Origin: Stentor coeruleus
Lineage: Eukaryota > Ciliophora > Heterotrichea > Heterotrichida > Stentoridae
DNA: 64,000 nucleotides
NCBI GenBank assembly: GCA_001970955.1
Contig: MPUH01000100.1
Location: 43,964-107,963 of the forward strand
Direction: 5' to 3'
The translations under genes and the position numbers were made by a program. The notes beneath the pieces were generated by a model. That model searched no databases. It had not been told where the DNA came from and saw only the letters and a list, made by a program, of their open reading frames with translations. This document shows positions 50,701 through 56,787 of this stretch, one piece after another; position 1 is the stretch's first letter; every line of letters begins with the position of its first letter.

Positions 50701-51136
50701 TTTCTTCCAAAATTATCATTGGTAATAGTCTAAATCCAGCAATTTCTTCACAGTAAACAATAGCTAACTTATCATTTGACCACCAGAGTATAAAATCCCC
50801 ACAAGCAATTTGAATTATTTTTTCTATAAAATTTTGTTTGTGCTCAGAATTCAGTATTATTTCATAGCAATCCTCCATGATTTCTAAATCCCACACAGTT
50901 TCGATGCCTTCATAAATATTAGCCTTTTCCCAAAATTCTTGTTCTATCTTGTTGAAGAAACTCCTATATGGGCTAAGTTTAGTAAGAAAACACATCTCAA
51001 AAGACAATTGGATATTTGAAATTGTTTTTTTATACTTTAAGACAATCTTAGCACAGTTCTCATAGACCTGATGTAATGAGCTTTTGGAAGCTGTAGGTCT
51101 GAGACCTTGGCTATTGGTTGGATCTAATTCACTCAT
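35702..51136 (-). CDS. Giant RNF213-like AAA+ protein with RZ zinc finger
   Basis: A single uninterrupted frame of 5144 aa. Key parts with approximate residues: N-terminal acidic region with an 18-nt repeat encoding DKNQEI (360-385); first ATP-site-like SYVGLGKTTR (about 2045); Walker A GETGCGKTS (about 2485) with FFDEFNTSD; second Walker A GKPGCSKS (about 2823) with VVFDEIGLAEISKHNPLKVL (about 2890); the RNF213 signatures DSIYSSLYDLFNQNF (about 3145) and SPFLNRFEKHF; an RZ finger C..C..(D)C...V.NCGGA...K.CP.C..DIGGEGHR (about 4380-4420); and a C-terminal RGG/RGR tail. RNF213 is a dynein-like AAA+ E3 ubiquitin ligase that coats lipid droplets and intracellular microbes. I see no RING; catalysis would rest on the RZ finger. 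It is private to the right arm, ends in TAG, and 15-nt introns lacking stops cannot be excluded. Confidence 0.9.
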   Translation of the reverse strand: MSELDPTNSQGLRPTASKSSLHQVYENCAKIVLKYKKTISNIQLSFEMCFLTKLSPYRSFFNKIEQEFWEKANIYEGIETVWDLEIMEDCYEIILNSEHKQNFIEKIIQIACGDFILWWSNDKLAIVYCEEIAGFRLLPMIILEENIELKLRIFMAAQFIEKDEFWQIVINSLSSIEKRNIRLMESTNFDFKSIQDMITIRKSKYIPLIALEKNEDNEEQEGKFQEEERKVKNTDEFAINEKGEIEELQPIVPLSEENIRSIEVKSEIGYNEENKISNQTMDIENQLSFPQTEPLNISDRAHFDYNPSNYEIISEVQHVDPNAEQAANEKIVLMNQERLQQELFNTEMKNIISDQKMELDIDKNQEIDKNQEIDKNQEIVKNQDIDKNIEESKCPSNDYDEKKVYDPQNYEESSQLPPENIKQNENLSPEIIKNSIRETFKLEDLEIIDELKILQQNVAYLIKQNILNLGSCKDWTEALTMWHMQESQDNSVNFRNQLDPYVKIGELLWKITIEDIMCSYMLGLTALQRICYYNIILKVSKGYAIHNKEEFFKINQEQKAYIIVPIIPEINTMENLLGIFCIDKNNDKFEYKLRIFERIKNLNDAQEQAKKYSENIRRSSYRICVNMRELGRFSSIKELVLIERNEIIHPVSVLNKPRIFTETSKFITAIDLENNKPKDIKLFIVSKSDSTISKELNLVDFPFEKYELKKTLRLYECSLDYSYNFNDFFLQLNKDGYLWSTKEMKEANPRKFLRKKYQFLFNFDYENKPNYGYSYSKNENKDSYSQLALISIYLIINYVYDALELATSQFQDIENKYSPNFDSQKNIISNINLFLESKSAISKQLLYGILCLLGTLDDNAFKFCKCHNFPKILESIASDSFNSRFLEIKKLEEYNLVAKGLRNVFLVCSLEIFSKCLKIIDQLDDFNAAFGFVKNILTKYQDWERYINENDTYEVIEFMKKLVNFQKVNLAELLISCTKNFYRMLKLIMNHTCLELNLDKIKDVISNRIKKSNVSVVELFGCIEIIEQLPEKIRILFSKYDLGEFINSNLSTKENVVPENAEYYAKIFEFTKDKEIYSGFQRDKIIKKFIETHGFANSSLLISIYPDKVKEYFEMWISKKCIRMDTSIQDVNAELSSIHLFNLEELCNQAVDHLLIRYQNLSLLAEQMDICTLNLLKVVFIDKAKEKIINSKTHEEIANKLLDIYSKKNQNNTVRELMEFCLSICTPNQEDLMQNVFINPNRGFYGFKFIKKTSSKVQSEIKKALNDFIISKIDSVTDQSILVKDFTYMYKYSSDQLSIFLEYLKHVTDNTRALAFEEIYNQKKYDFDILQRDIKNTEKLFKSFLQYLKGFEDLLIIFSEFTDNFDQLPLSQAFIPPEIQNITTYARQLEKFVFSIIYYSYTQEADLINQIDPLNQMIISSNYMVIELKIIFLNPQSSIYRLQVLTQNMINENIENEANILFEILDPDTISIEKLKELFYFIIFDRTFIILCSKLISVYEPLCINDYESFKLCENHFLTSNALNIDSFISEVSKCENNVFKMETKHQKIIIDFLNECEKSLELLKFINLLSQDELDFLQDGLEDKTSLQQNVSEVVTDFVNLWSFFATLKQHQGSLNDYFKYVIEKLNQEKYKNTMEKIASCFKNLKILEDYNHQINNQEQAKITRIKQIWLYSRFIISKKPKSNYSIELYLLKPEDNSCVSLFNMNELSELRDRALLSKHMIDNKNSENSDRSEDIKEFLEFICLIDCMSKVIKSLNSISQTLNRGLINTYYEFYCKSGQFEEFKQYEEYYSYHNNQWKNIIKFMCKEYYWLNFLYGKRVCAAENYVFAINKEKTKKIIPLLMYMQKSPSKSFQQQFPYNEDVKYRLEVISKVIGGMNTISTGEKFPKKSNVIIKQAPMQILLCEVRNFYEGIMTVYYNTERKIPQAEQVFFCNFSTLWGEIKFFINRCFQNSILLYTLVNPEQLTFELQNKLKSKLGKFYLNNPSEFYLAIVTDNIKCNFVNYLRSQKEINIQSIYGYQITKGLFLKRLIKSISKNVCVICSSYVGLGKTTRIIEEAEKRQLQRVELNISGNSNSLTLGEMLKKHQHTNPVVYHFQLNYVEDLDSIHQLLFSLSIFNQYYSSKSHFYLPKGSWVYIEIANTFQNSLLKSLSFLTTLNHIEITKFNINELKITNDINYISNYLASYDDHTIDSQDFNYKEKNYKNLPNKLAREMMEKYFVENCGENPTYHQMTTFVNIMKNLLKCFENSSYSVEILNVQKMDFGNLDVGLYNEIRYNIIGSIIETTKEFMSKCLDSVRRGQSLALEAVDNPDDIDRVEEVQDLTNTIKWETSNHFTMLFLEEGDNICIYRDPTMIPQNIRKLLQIQKYLEETYKKSSIPNFSSGLSKVLGKENAYIDNYSHFDSFNLMEKLVSFYIKFSLKKSIEARRESLSRGYTHNSLQELKENHLIKLSQCGYILTPDNFLKMNLIYLRCIANVPLIIMGETGCGKTSLIRFFVQEILQEELEIICIHSGITSDIISEKLKILNKKAQEKPQRTPQEKERFWIFFDEFNTSDCVGMITDILCEKKIKDIQLSENIILVGACNPYRVKRQGLLINENVGVQKTRGVMKSNRLVHIVKPLPDKAIEFVWDFGVLKKNEIRDYIQSMLIQGMVEHKEIFITILCVAHDYFQLKEDVSSVSLRDVSRFITLYTWFYESLQTRMNFLVPKKHNSHEKKHKYSHKFFIRDNSFKAGILSFFHCYFLRIATEELRENFYSIIIENLNAENNLIITKEDIENLIKSEQYDLMSRMQVPEGIALNQALLENIFAIIPCVLNKIPILICGKPGCSKSLAIQIITSSLRGDKSQDEYLKTLKELQIVNFQGSDTCTSEGIEQVFARAEKFTSNNHLLPVVVFDEIGLAEISKHNPLKVLHSLLENENRKVGFIGISNWRLDASKMNRTLYLARPDPDKEELKDTACTLYESIAGSDTKEKFKVIVSNLAIAYYDMKVKFSNTQDTDFYGLRDFYHMIKYVSKNFKEAQYEDVEAAKIFKGICRNFGGKPKGAREIIEYFIKTYKPPPSTLMSFKPKELIIENLQEEESRYLMIICRKDVALYLTETFFDATLHKHRLILGSSFEQDLEHDETKFRILSDIIMYMEQGIPIILEDMDSIYSSLYDLFNQNFAKSGPTSKKYCRVALGAQFNPRCFVDRKFKVVVFLEDDKEVLSRTDSPFLNRFEKHFVSVADLNDLKKQKIVDKLKEWIKQCCFIPQKSDKKIWNTSIFPCYSEETMNLLVCFMEKPDIDEDDIFLKCQKFLIKTASIDLILLCEMNQITEQEKEFIKKIWYNANRMNFFEYIEKLTNQEGQKIVALTYDNISIDRLSNDKVYIQRCSNFKCEQDARTDFEIFFKDQKTAIYILEMEYSKEFQYFRFLVNMLEKTRSHFIESAKNKNICILIRLSRCDEDRKALYLLSKWKFCMFEYLEEDSKIIAQRLLELNTPNKILSEDIGIFEMHIGDIVQTAIGSLRYESPLHNYGYFISHKYKLEKLLIENPSIHSIFKEKLYRLLQSQEKSYSLALSQLFTDESIYSEARSVKEALNLYIKNLLTKEFTIIVVELEKKSVMNSLEYVNSYDICKFMLLSVLNNMAKSKLVVQTKYESNAVRFYEGLRAPFILEEFAKVKKSYKDYLAIEEKEGNNEDYEEQVIQKDNSNWKVFAEMHSKNTIYKELIEQIYETDSHQSFIFYDFVKIVLQDSLRKLDNLDIVYHFSMVFLNQDNYAKKLIAFMENSRRLPIFDKILELLNTYSHSNQQDWIIAYLYYNEEQTMDLKASLMSKPTNKGDNNSSDDEIEEPILKVYSNEEFMWLKLSLIFDVIINLLSPLSISWEKIQNINKYLNCLQTFNGLLDQFDFPETVKINNTEKLELVIQLCKINPSFELLNYITLTLWTTPFKNLCKKGFRDIISNVEASVTNYEEIPKVIKFKVFMYVKMLENSTKTIEDIVYDINNTELWEYSSFLLDKIIEKAEIVECVFASEENLDHLRVIEESENKYMKKIDLVLQTALDEDNFVVMLCDRIQRMFELEDDGEIKAEAVKKLAYRYTQALNSKHDYLGAIGRIISAARLRNIIEQYSLLLCKSEANRSREEIEFTREFASVLFDSQSLDYELYCFKCIKSIKQFRIPGLIKFIKIEKDLWQHNISNLNLGSTLNIFPYAILRNISYNDIFNIIHLIPEDPSALDSLISTQNQPEIRFYILLAFMNIIFFRYRQGNIDMNVYKKWYSEKSQIIQIHQGKEYLILIKHLINNFPQGSFLYLNQDSTEQKFLEIQACVFIIAIAIGLSKIYNPLSSMFFNGNTGITEHFAEYMNSVYCLGAEPDKMQDYLNFNHQNFDLIKSNTFSPGYSKGGCYKCSDDCDYFYVINNCGGATERKKCPFCDKDIGGEGHRIVNRPGHVNLSDQEAIQYLQSKVEEYKNKEYKGFRVTGNIMPMGTVRKLRHKVTFNLLNLMTSTVLEFLWVSELVTKNEFCILLKTDERAIHDILEKNVRLNFGEIYNSIQTQDTNLWILSTFSTLPTLLLTNQVSPSTKNIRDTFEETFETSIFSSSQNEFINSYKATLNTLTKPDILIKYIDEQEPPKTPKYPNWPLFRLTQKVSFDSMQQAFNFSKRKAELKVLRMFIENYAEVSNLQHFWPILKLCKILVDKFSFEIPRYEANLKKMRDVIFDNPSLKQGYEEFLKAWEKLSITLAFDCKIFDKPKFDKETTLGHFLIENSQNSLSRFVTAAIKTLAGIQNKFLSMINDESYDKTAFPIINLKKQDVIGVIIDLEHLTQQCSLNVPKYSMGSDLIYDFDRIQQNLINNIRRAKLINPDELFCIQYQYELLNSRGRYSGVISEIREKIPQNALPQNYFTDIESHYMKLSRGDAKQEAIYISGIYKWLDRVLCHIRNMHIIDKTTAISSVQEFHKAHSSNSNEFYHLFSHILLENVISLYEFIELKSFIIFIKTVSEEFKRPLENPSRLRTMWDKFPIDKYLVNIEIQNSEQEIIACELLGKIKNEFICVIKRLIIRLLSANIDPEFFIVDYLENESFWSQEYIKYIEDVRDVFPQEIKLCEAVRLEEELERLSKDEVIEKENVANEKVEEENKTAVFRGRGRVRRSARGRGIRGRGRGQARF
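49982..50053 (-). repeat. Four 18-nt tandem units in the RNF213-like gene
   Basis: Four units of 18 nt encode DKNQEI/VKNQDI variants. Because 18 is a multiple of three, copy-number change keeps the frame. The third and fourth units are nearly identical, suggesting recent slippage. Confidence 0.9.
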
Positions 51137-51329
51137 ATTTATACCCTAATTTCTATGGGCTTATCTAAATGAAATATGTATAATTATAAAATGTCTTATA
51201 GCATTAGTAATATAGACTATATGGCTAGATATATAGACACTTATATATTATATAGAAAATTGTTATTTTTCCTTCCACATGTATTTATAACTTTTTCATG
51301 TTACTGATAGTTTTCTATAAGTATATCTA
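51137..51329. promoter_or_regulatory. 5' flank of the RNF213-like gene
   Basis: AT-rich with tatata-type runs. No C/G switch is evident and no gene seen. Confidence 0.35.
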
Positions 51330-52045
51330 ATGTCCGGAGATACAATAAACTTTTCCGATAGAAAAAATTACGAGTCTAGGAATTTCTTGTATTCCAGAAT
51401 CTGAGAAAAGATATGAAATACCTTGGAGATTTAGATTTACTAAGATCATTGTGCTCTGAATGATAGATGCAAATGCGTTCTTCATGTTAAGCATTTAGTT
51501 TCTTATTGCGAGAATCCAAAAACCCAAAAGGATTATGCAGTTTATGATATAAAGATTCAATAAAATATATTGCCCTAAGCCAATTTATTTATTCTTTGTC
51601 AGCATTAACCTTAGAAAAATCAAGACTCATCACTAAAAAAAAAATCCACAACCAAGTTTAGTAAACATCTGAGTTTCTAAGAAAAAGCTATAAAAAAATC
51701 AGACAAAGCACTGAAAACTCGAAAAAGTATATTGAAGAATTATTACATCAATTGCAAGAAACCCTTATAAGCAAATTAACTTTAGAGCATAATGAAAAAT
51801 CTCAAACCAAAAAATATATGAATAAAGTACAGACTCAACATGATTTATATTTGAAAAACCTAGAGCAGCATAAAGAATGATGAGGAAGATTTAGAATAAC
51901 TTGATTTACTTACGGAGGAAATGTGAAAATTAGTAAGATATTAACGAAAAATGAAGAAAGTAGTGTGAAACTAGTGTGTTGACGATAGAAGAAGCTAGTG
52001 CAAATCAAAAGGAAGAGGAAATTACAAGATTTAAATAAAAAAATA
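51330..52045 (+). pseudogene. Decayed Cys/His-rich plus coiled-coil gene
   Basis: It begins with a plausible start (MSGDTINFSDRKNYES). After frameshifts, coding blocks follow in different frames: KYLGDLDLLRSLCSE, then a Cys/His-rich block (HCALNDRCKCVLHVKH, SYCENPKTQKDYAVYD), then a coiled-coil block of 50 codons (KYIEELLHQLQETLISKLTL ... NLEQHKE, TGA). Order Cys/His-rich then coil resembles B-box/TRIM-like proteins, which is an impression only. Several TAA/TAG/TGA stops and frame changes make a functional product unlikely. Confidence 0.55.
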
Positions 52046-52116
52046 TTTTTGGTTTAATCTAAGAAAAATGAAGTAAAAGTAACTAAAATTTTATATTTAA
52101 AAATTGTATATATAAA

Positions 52117-52221
52117 AAATCAATAGTTTTTCAAACTAGATATCTTAGGTCAATTATTTGGTTTCATANAAATCAATAGTTTTTCAAACTAGATATCTTA
52201 GGTCAATTATTTGGTTTCATA
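52117..52221. other. Contig join (N at 52169)
   Basis: Sequence from 52117 recurs at 52170 (offset 53), an unmerged overlap. The join lies between the RNF213 block and MTHFR, so the exact distance is uncertain. Confidence 0.85.
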
Positions 52222-52231
52222 TTTTATTTTA

Positions 52232-52246
52232 TAACACCCTAACACC
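52232..52246 (+). repeat. Interstitial telomere-like sequence
   Basis: TAACACCCTAACACC, 15 nt with period 8, matching CCCTAACA. It lies about 200 nt from the edge of the right-arm private block. Confidence 0.35.
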
Positions 52247-52260
52247 TATTTGTTTTATTA

Positions 52261-52400
52261 TAAATATTTCTTCCTTATTTTATATATTCAAAATCCACAT
52301 CATCATAAATACTATCATACTTATAAAACATACAAAAATATAAATATTTCTTCCTTATTTTATATATTCAAAATCCACATCATCATAAATACTATCATAC
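52261..52400. repeat. 80-nt direct repeat, 60 nt identical
   Basis: The 60 nt at 52261-52320 recur perfectly at 52341-52400, with a 20-nt spacer and no N between. Unlike the contig joins this is inside one contig, so it is a recent true duplication or a local assembly error. Non-coding, directly downstream of the MTHFR stop. Confidence 0.9.
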
Positions 52401-52454
52401 TCTATGCTAAAGGTATTCTCATAAAAAAAATAATCTAAAAACCAAATTTATATT

Positions 52455-54239
52455 CTAAAGCTTAGTTAACGATCCTAAAGCTTCAGTGAAAACTTTCTCT
52501 AAGTTTCCTTCAACGAAATCATTCTCTAAAACATTGACCAAATAATAATTGTTTCTAATATTTTGTAACAAAGCAAAACTTTCACTATCTCTCGCATAAA
52601 CCTCACCCCATTCATTAGCCCAAACTCCAAATGCTTCATCTTTCCACCAAGTTTTGAAAATATAAGGATCTAATATAGTAGGTTGTAGAACTTCACGATT
52701 AGGGAAAATCCCCCAAGTCATAGCAATAACATCACCTTCAGTAATATTACTTATCTCTTCTCCTAATATATTAACAGCAATATAAGATATTGTTGGATAA
52801 TTATCAAGTATTTCTTTTATAACATTAAGTGAATCACGTGGACAAAAAAACTCAATATATTCTCTTTGATAAACATAACCTCCTTTACGACCATTTCTAG
52901 GACCCCAGCCAACTTTTACATCTGAAGCTGAAGCGCAGTTAACTTTTGGTTGACTGTTTATAGTAAATAGTCCATATTGGTTAAGATTTATCAAGAAGTC
53001 TTTAATCATCAAAGTCTCAGTTTGTAGACCTTGTTCTTCAAACCATGGCAAACGAGATATTTGCCCATTAAGAAAGTTTAAGAAAACTGTTGAGATATCT
53101 TTTATTGTTAATGGATTTCCCCATATAGCTCTAAGTGCTTCTTTTTGTTTATTTGTATAATTAACATTAGTTCCAGAGAAAGAAAAACCATATGCTGGAC
53201 TTCTGGAATCACTCCACCTACCATTAGGGTAGTCATCCCAGTTTGTTGTCCTTTCTATATATGATTTAGGTCTTTTACTCCAGTTTATAGGTCTTACCCA
53301 TTCTTGATGTCTATTAGCAGGACGTAACCAAGGGGCTTCTCTTCCTAGTTTAACTACTTTTAACTCTTGGATGATTTTTGTCACTGACCTTTCAAGGTTT
53401 AGGGTGTAGAAATGGAGGCCCTGGATTCCATTTGCCAATAGTTTTTTGCACATCTGAACAGCGACCTCAACACCAAAAGCTTTAACCTGATCATCATCTG
53501 ACTTAATCTCTTCAAGTTTATCCAATATATACTGTGGTACAGACACCTTACACATCGATACCATTCTATGAAATCCTTGATAACTCTGTATTGGCATAAT
53601 CCCAGGCAATATCGGGCAATTAATTCCACTTTCTCTACACTTATTAACGAATTTCAAAAACACATCCACATCATAAAACAACTGCGTTATAACAAAATCA
53701 GCTCCAGCATCAACCTTAGATTTCAAATGACTAATATCAGCATCAATATCAGAACATTCAGTATGTCCTTCAGGATACCCAGCAACACAAATTCCAAAAT
53801 AATTTCCATGCTTTTCTCTTATATACCTTACCAAATCTCTAGCATATTGGAAATTTTCAACACTATGAGTCCACCTTTCTTGCCCACGAGGAGGGTCTCC
53901 ACGTAAAGCTAAAATATTACAAATTCCCGCTTCTTTAGCTTTATTTAAAGCTTGATCTATAACATCTAATGATATATTTGTTAGTGTTAAATGCATCATA
54001 ACTTCACAACCTGAGTATTGTTCAATCCATGAAGATAATTCTAAAGACTCTTTAAATGTTGAACCACCAGCTCCCCATGTTAGATCAATGAATAAAGGAC
54101 CTAAATTTTGAGACATTCTTTCAATACGCTGTTGGAGGTTAAAAAGTGCTTCTTCTGTCTTTGGAGGGAAGAATTCTATTGAAAAGAAAGGAAAAGTCCC
54201 ATCGTCTTTACACTTTTCAATAGCTTCGATTATCTTCAT
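52455..54239 (-). CDS. MTHFR: Methylenetetrahydrofolate reductase (MTHFR), right copy
   Basis: A 594-aa intact copy with the same catalytic (EFFPPKTEE, LALRGDPPRGQ, ITQLFYD) and AdoMet-regulatory (DYPNGRW, TINSQP, VGWGPR, TWGIFP) motifs as the left copy. Both copies carry substitutions and neither shows decay, so both are probably expressed. Homology to the left copy ends about 8 nt after the TAG on the 3' side but extends upstream through the TGACGTCA element. In the left arm the next gene is the beta-sandwich gene; here 17.5 kb including the RNF213-like gene separates them. Confidence 0.96.
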   Translation of the reverse strand: MKIIEAIEKCKDDGTFPFFSIEFFPPKTEEALFNLQQRIERMSQNLGPLFIDLTWGAGGSTFKESLELSSWIEQYSGCEVMMHLTLTNISLDVIDQALNKAKEAGICNILALRGDPPRGQERWTHSVENFQYARDLVRYIREKHGNYFGICVAGYPEGHTECSDIDADISHLKSKVDAGADFVITQLFYDVDVFLKFVNKCRESGINCPILPGIMPIQSYQGFHRMVSMCKVSVPQYILDKLEEIKSDDDQVKAFGVEVAVQMCKKLLANGIQGLHFYTLNLERSVTKIIQELKVVKLGREAPWLRPANRHQEWVRPINWSKRPKSYIERTTNWDDYPNGRWSDSRSPAYGFSFSGTNVNYTNKQKEALRAIWGNPLTIKDISTVFLNFLNGQISRLPWFEEQGLQTETLMIKDFLINLNQYGLFTINSQPKVNCASASDVKVGWGPRNGRKGGYVYQREYIEFFCPRDSLNVIKEILDNYPTISYIAVNILGEEISNITEGDVIAMTWGIFPNREVLQPTILDPYIFKTWWKDEAFGVWANEWGEVYARDSESFALLQNIRNNYYLVNVLENDFVEGNLEKVFTEALGSLTKL

Positions 54240-54246
54240 TAAAATA

Positions 54247-54254
54247 TGACGTCA
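54247..54254. promoter_or_regulatory. Palindrome TGACGTCA before MTHFR (right copy)
   Basis: Same 8-nt palindrome, 7 nt before the ATG, as in the left arm. Confidence 0.4.
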
Positions 54255-54918
54255 GAATTTAAAACTGAGATTAGGCTTGAATTGCGAAGATTGGGTGTTA
54301 GAAGATAATTTGAGATTTAGATTGGGGGCTTAGTAGATATTGGTGAGGATTTTAGGTGAATATTGGATTTAAGAAAAATTTTATTTTGGGGAATTTAGGG
54401 TTACAGTTGAAGTTGTTTTAGAATTTGTCAGGATGATAAAGTTTTTTCGCTTGAGTGGTGATGGGAAAGGAGGTTTATGATTGAATTTTAGAAATATCGA
54501 TCTTAAGGATTAAATAAAATTGTTATAAAATCATTATAACCATCTAACCAAACTTTATTTAAATCAATAAATCCTTCATACAACCCCATACCACTAATCA
54601 ATAAAATCCCTTATCACAGCATAAACTAACAACAACAAACAAATACAATCTTCTACCATATATATAACATATATTTTTTTCAGAATATACTAAAATTTTA
54701 ACATTTACCCACATCAAAAAAACACTAAAATCCATACCCAAATCAATCTAAATCCAAAAAAAATCCTAAAACCATTATCCTAAATCAACACAATCATTTC
54801 CATAAATAATTTCTTAAAACATAAAATCAATCACTTTATTTAATAAAACCCCTAAATTCAATTACCCCAATCCTCTTCCTTAAAAAAATCCCAACATCCT
54901 TCTTCAGTTTTTAAAATA
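54255..54918. other. Intergenic with an abrupt G-rich/C-rich switch near 54535
   Basis: No gene seen. 54260-54500 is G-rich and C-poor on the + strand (5' flank of MTHFR, minus strand). From about 54535 to 54918 it is C-rich with very few G (3' flank of the 110-aa gene). Confidence 0.6.
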
Positions 54919-55251
54919 TTATTTATAAAATCTATCCAACATCCTTGGAAGTGGTGTTCTCAATGCCCGGTTGAACTGTTTATTATTAGCAGGTTTAATA
55001 CAATTCAAGAACTCTTCTAGATTATTATAGTTAAGTTGATATGGAGGATGACTTAAACCTCTTGTTCTTAATGCATCTCTTGAAACATATGTTTTTTCAT
55101 GGAAATGGTCATACTTATGTGGTATACGAGAATGCCCTACAAAAGCATTGAAATGAGATTGCTGACTTGTGCTTAAAAGATGACGAAGACCACTTTCTCT
55201 TTGACTTTCACGAGATTTGACTGATGATGATTTTTTTTTCATCTTGTTCAT
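54919..55251 (-). CDS. 110-aa basic protein, function unknown
   Basis: A basic protein (MNKMKKKSSSVKSRES) rich in His, Ser and Tyr, with FVGHSRIPHKYDHFHEKTY in the middle and a basic tail LRTPLPRMLDRFYK. There are no membrane segments or Cys motifs. Short basic proteins with spaced Tyr/Pro/Arg are common among microtubule-inner proteins of axonemes, but I have no specific match. It lies between MTHFR and the 468-aa coiled-coil gene on the same strand. The equivalent left-arm stretch holds no intact version. Confidence 0.65.
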   Translation of the reverse strand: MNKMKKKSSSVKSRESQRESGLRHLLSTSQQSHFNAFVGHSRIPHKYDHFHEKTYVSRDALRTRGLSHPPYQLNYNNLEEFLNCIKPANNKQFNRALRTPLPRMLDRFYK

Positions 55252-55380
55252 AATAAAATTGTTATATCTGAATTTTTTTATATCAACTTTATGCTTATCT
55301 TGAAGTTTTTCTATTTTTTTCTATGGAAAATGAGTTTTTAATATAAATCTAATCTTTTATATAAAAATAAAGACCCTAAA

Positions 55381-56787
55381 CTATTTAGAATTGAATTTAT
55401 CCAGTAAAGCTAACTTTGCTTTAATTGAAGATAATATCATATCATTCACTTGATCCCCAACTTCTATTCCTTTAACCCCATCATCTTTCATATTCACAAG
55501 TAAACGTTCTTGTTTTTTTGCTACTCTATCTACAAGTTCAGCTTTGGCTTTTATTTTTTTAACTTTTTCATTATCAAAGTTATCATCTAAAAGATCTTCC
55601 TGTAAGTCTATATGTATAGGTTTTATATCTGTAGGCTGATTATCTCTTTCTTTTCTTTTTTCACTTAAGTAATCTACAATTTTAGCTTCTCTTGTTTCTT
55701 TTGGCCCAGGGACTAAAGGATTTTTTTTCCAATGTCTTTTAGGAATAGACCCAATTTCTGATTTATAGTCAGCAACGTTTATTTTTCTCTTTTCTATGCT
55801 TTGTTCTCTTGAACCATCACCACTAAAAGCTCGTTTCAAATTTTTTCCTGATTTAGAAATTGGGTCTGGGTCAAATTTCTTACCTTCATTGATAACTGGA
55901 GGGAACATTTCTTTGACCAATTTTGAATATTGTAAGCGCTTGTTAGCATTTATATGCCTTTCTTCTTTGATTTTTTCTAGTTCATCTTTTTTGCGTTTTT
56001 CTTCTTCAAGGACTGCTAGTGTGAATTTTGAATTCAAGTTTGATGAAGCAGAATTAACTTCAGCTTCTAGTATCTTCTGCTTCAGCTCTTTTTTCCTCCT
56101 ATACTCTTGTTCACGTTTAATTTCCTCATGTTTCTTCAAATGCTCTTTTAATTCATTATGATCCAAAGGTTGATAAAGAATTCTTTTTTTCGCTAATTCC
56201 GCTTTATGTTGCTCTAACTGTGGCATTAAAACCTGTTGTTTATAAGCATCTTCCATCTGTTTATACAAAGGTTTAGAATTTATCGTCCTTTTTGTTATAT
56301 CTTGCTTAACTTCTTCAAGATTTTTTTTTCTGTTCTCATTTTTCTGTATTAGTTCACTTATTTTTTTCTGTTTTTCTTCTTCAAGTTTTTTTTCTATTTC
56401 TGCTTGTCGTGATCTTTGTTCTTCTATTTCTTGTATTGCTTTCATACGCATTTCACGTTCACGCTCTTGGATTCTTTTGAGTCGAATCATTTTTTCTTCC
56501 TCTAGTTTTTTAGTGAATTCTTTGCTTTCTTCAACTTTTTTATGCATTTCTTTGAAGTATTCTTCTCGGTTTTTTTTGTCTGGCTTGGGTTTAACTACTG
56601 GGGACTCTTCAGTTTTTGGTTGTTTGGGCTTGAACCTCTGCCGTTTCTCAGAGATAACTAGAGCTAAATTGGTTAGGTTTAGGATGAAGGCGCCGATTAC
56701 GTTGTGGACTGCACTTTGTATTGCTGTGTTAACTGATTCTTTTAAATTTAGCGCTTTCAATTGAGATTCTAGATATTGAGTTGCCAT
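55381..56787 (-). CDS. 468-aa coiled-coil protein
   Basis: Family not recognised. A short helical N-terminal domain (MATQYLESQLKALNLKE) with a mildly hydrophobic segment near 30-48 is followed by long, highly charged coiled coils (about 70-290, Lys/Glu/Arg-rich, KKLEEEKMIRLKRIQERE-type), then a basic segment (RHWKKNPLVPGPKETRE) and a helical C-terminus. Such proteins are typical of cytoskeletal or ciliary structures. It is the intact counterpart of the left-end pseudogene, so one copy has been lost since duplication. Stop TAG. Confidence 0.8.
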   Translation of the reverse strand: MATQYLESQLKALNLKESVNTAIQSAVHNVIGAFILNLTNLALVISEKRQRFKPKQPKTEESPVVKPKPDKKNREEYFKEMHKKVEESKEFTKKLEEEKMIRLKRIQEREREMRMKAIQEIEEQRSRQAEIEKKLEEEKQKKISELIQKNENRKKNLEEVKQDITKRTINSKPLYKQMEDAYKQQVLMPQLEQHKAELAKKRILYQPLDHNELKEHLKKHEEIKREQEYRRKKELKQKILEAEVNSASSNLNSKFTLAVLEEEKRKKDELEKIKEERHINANKRLQYSKLVKEMFPPVINEGKKFDPDPISKSGKNLKRAFSGDGSREQSIEKRKINVADYKSEIGSIPKRHWKKNPLVPGPKETREAKIVDYLSEKRKERDNQPTDIKPIHIDLQEDLLDDNFDNEKVKKIKAKAELVDRVAKKQERLLVNMKDDGVKGIEVGDQVNDMILSSIKAKLALLDKFNSK

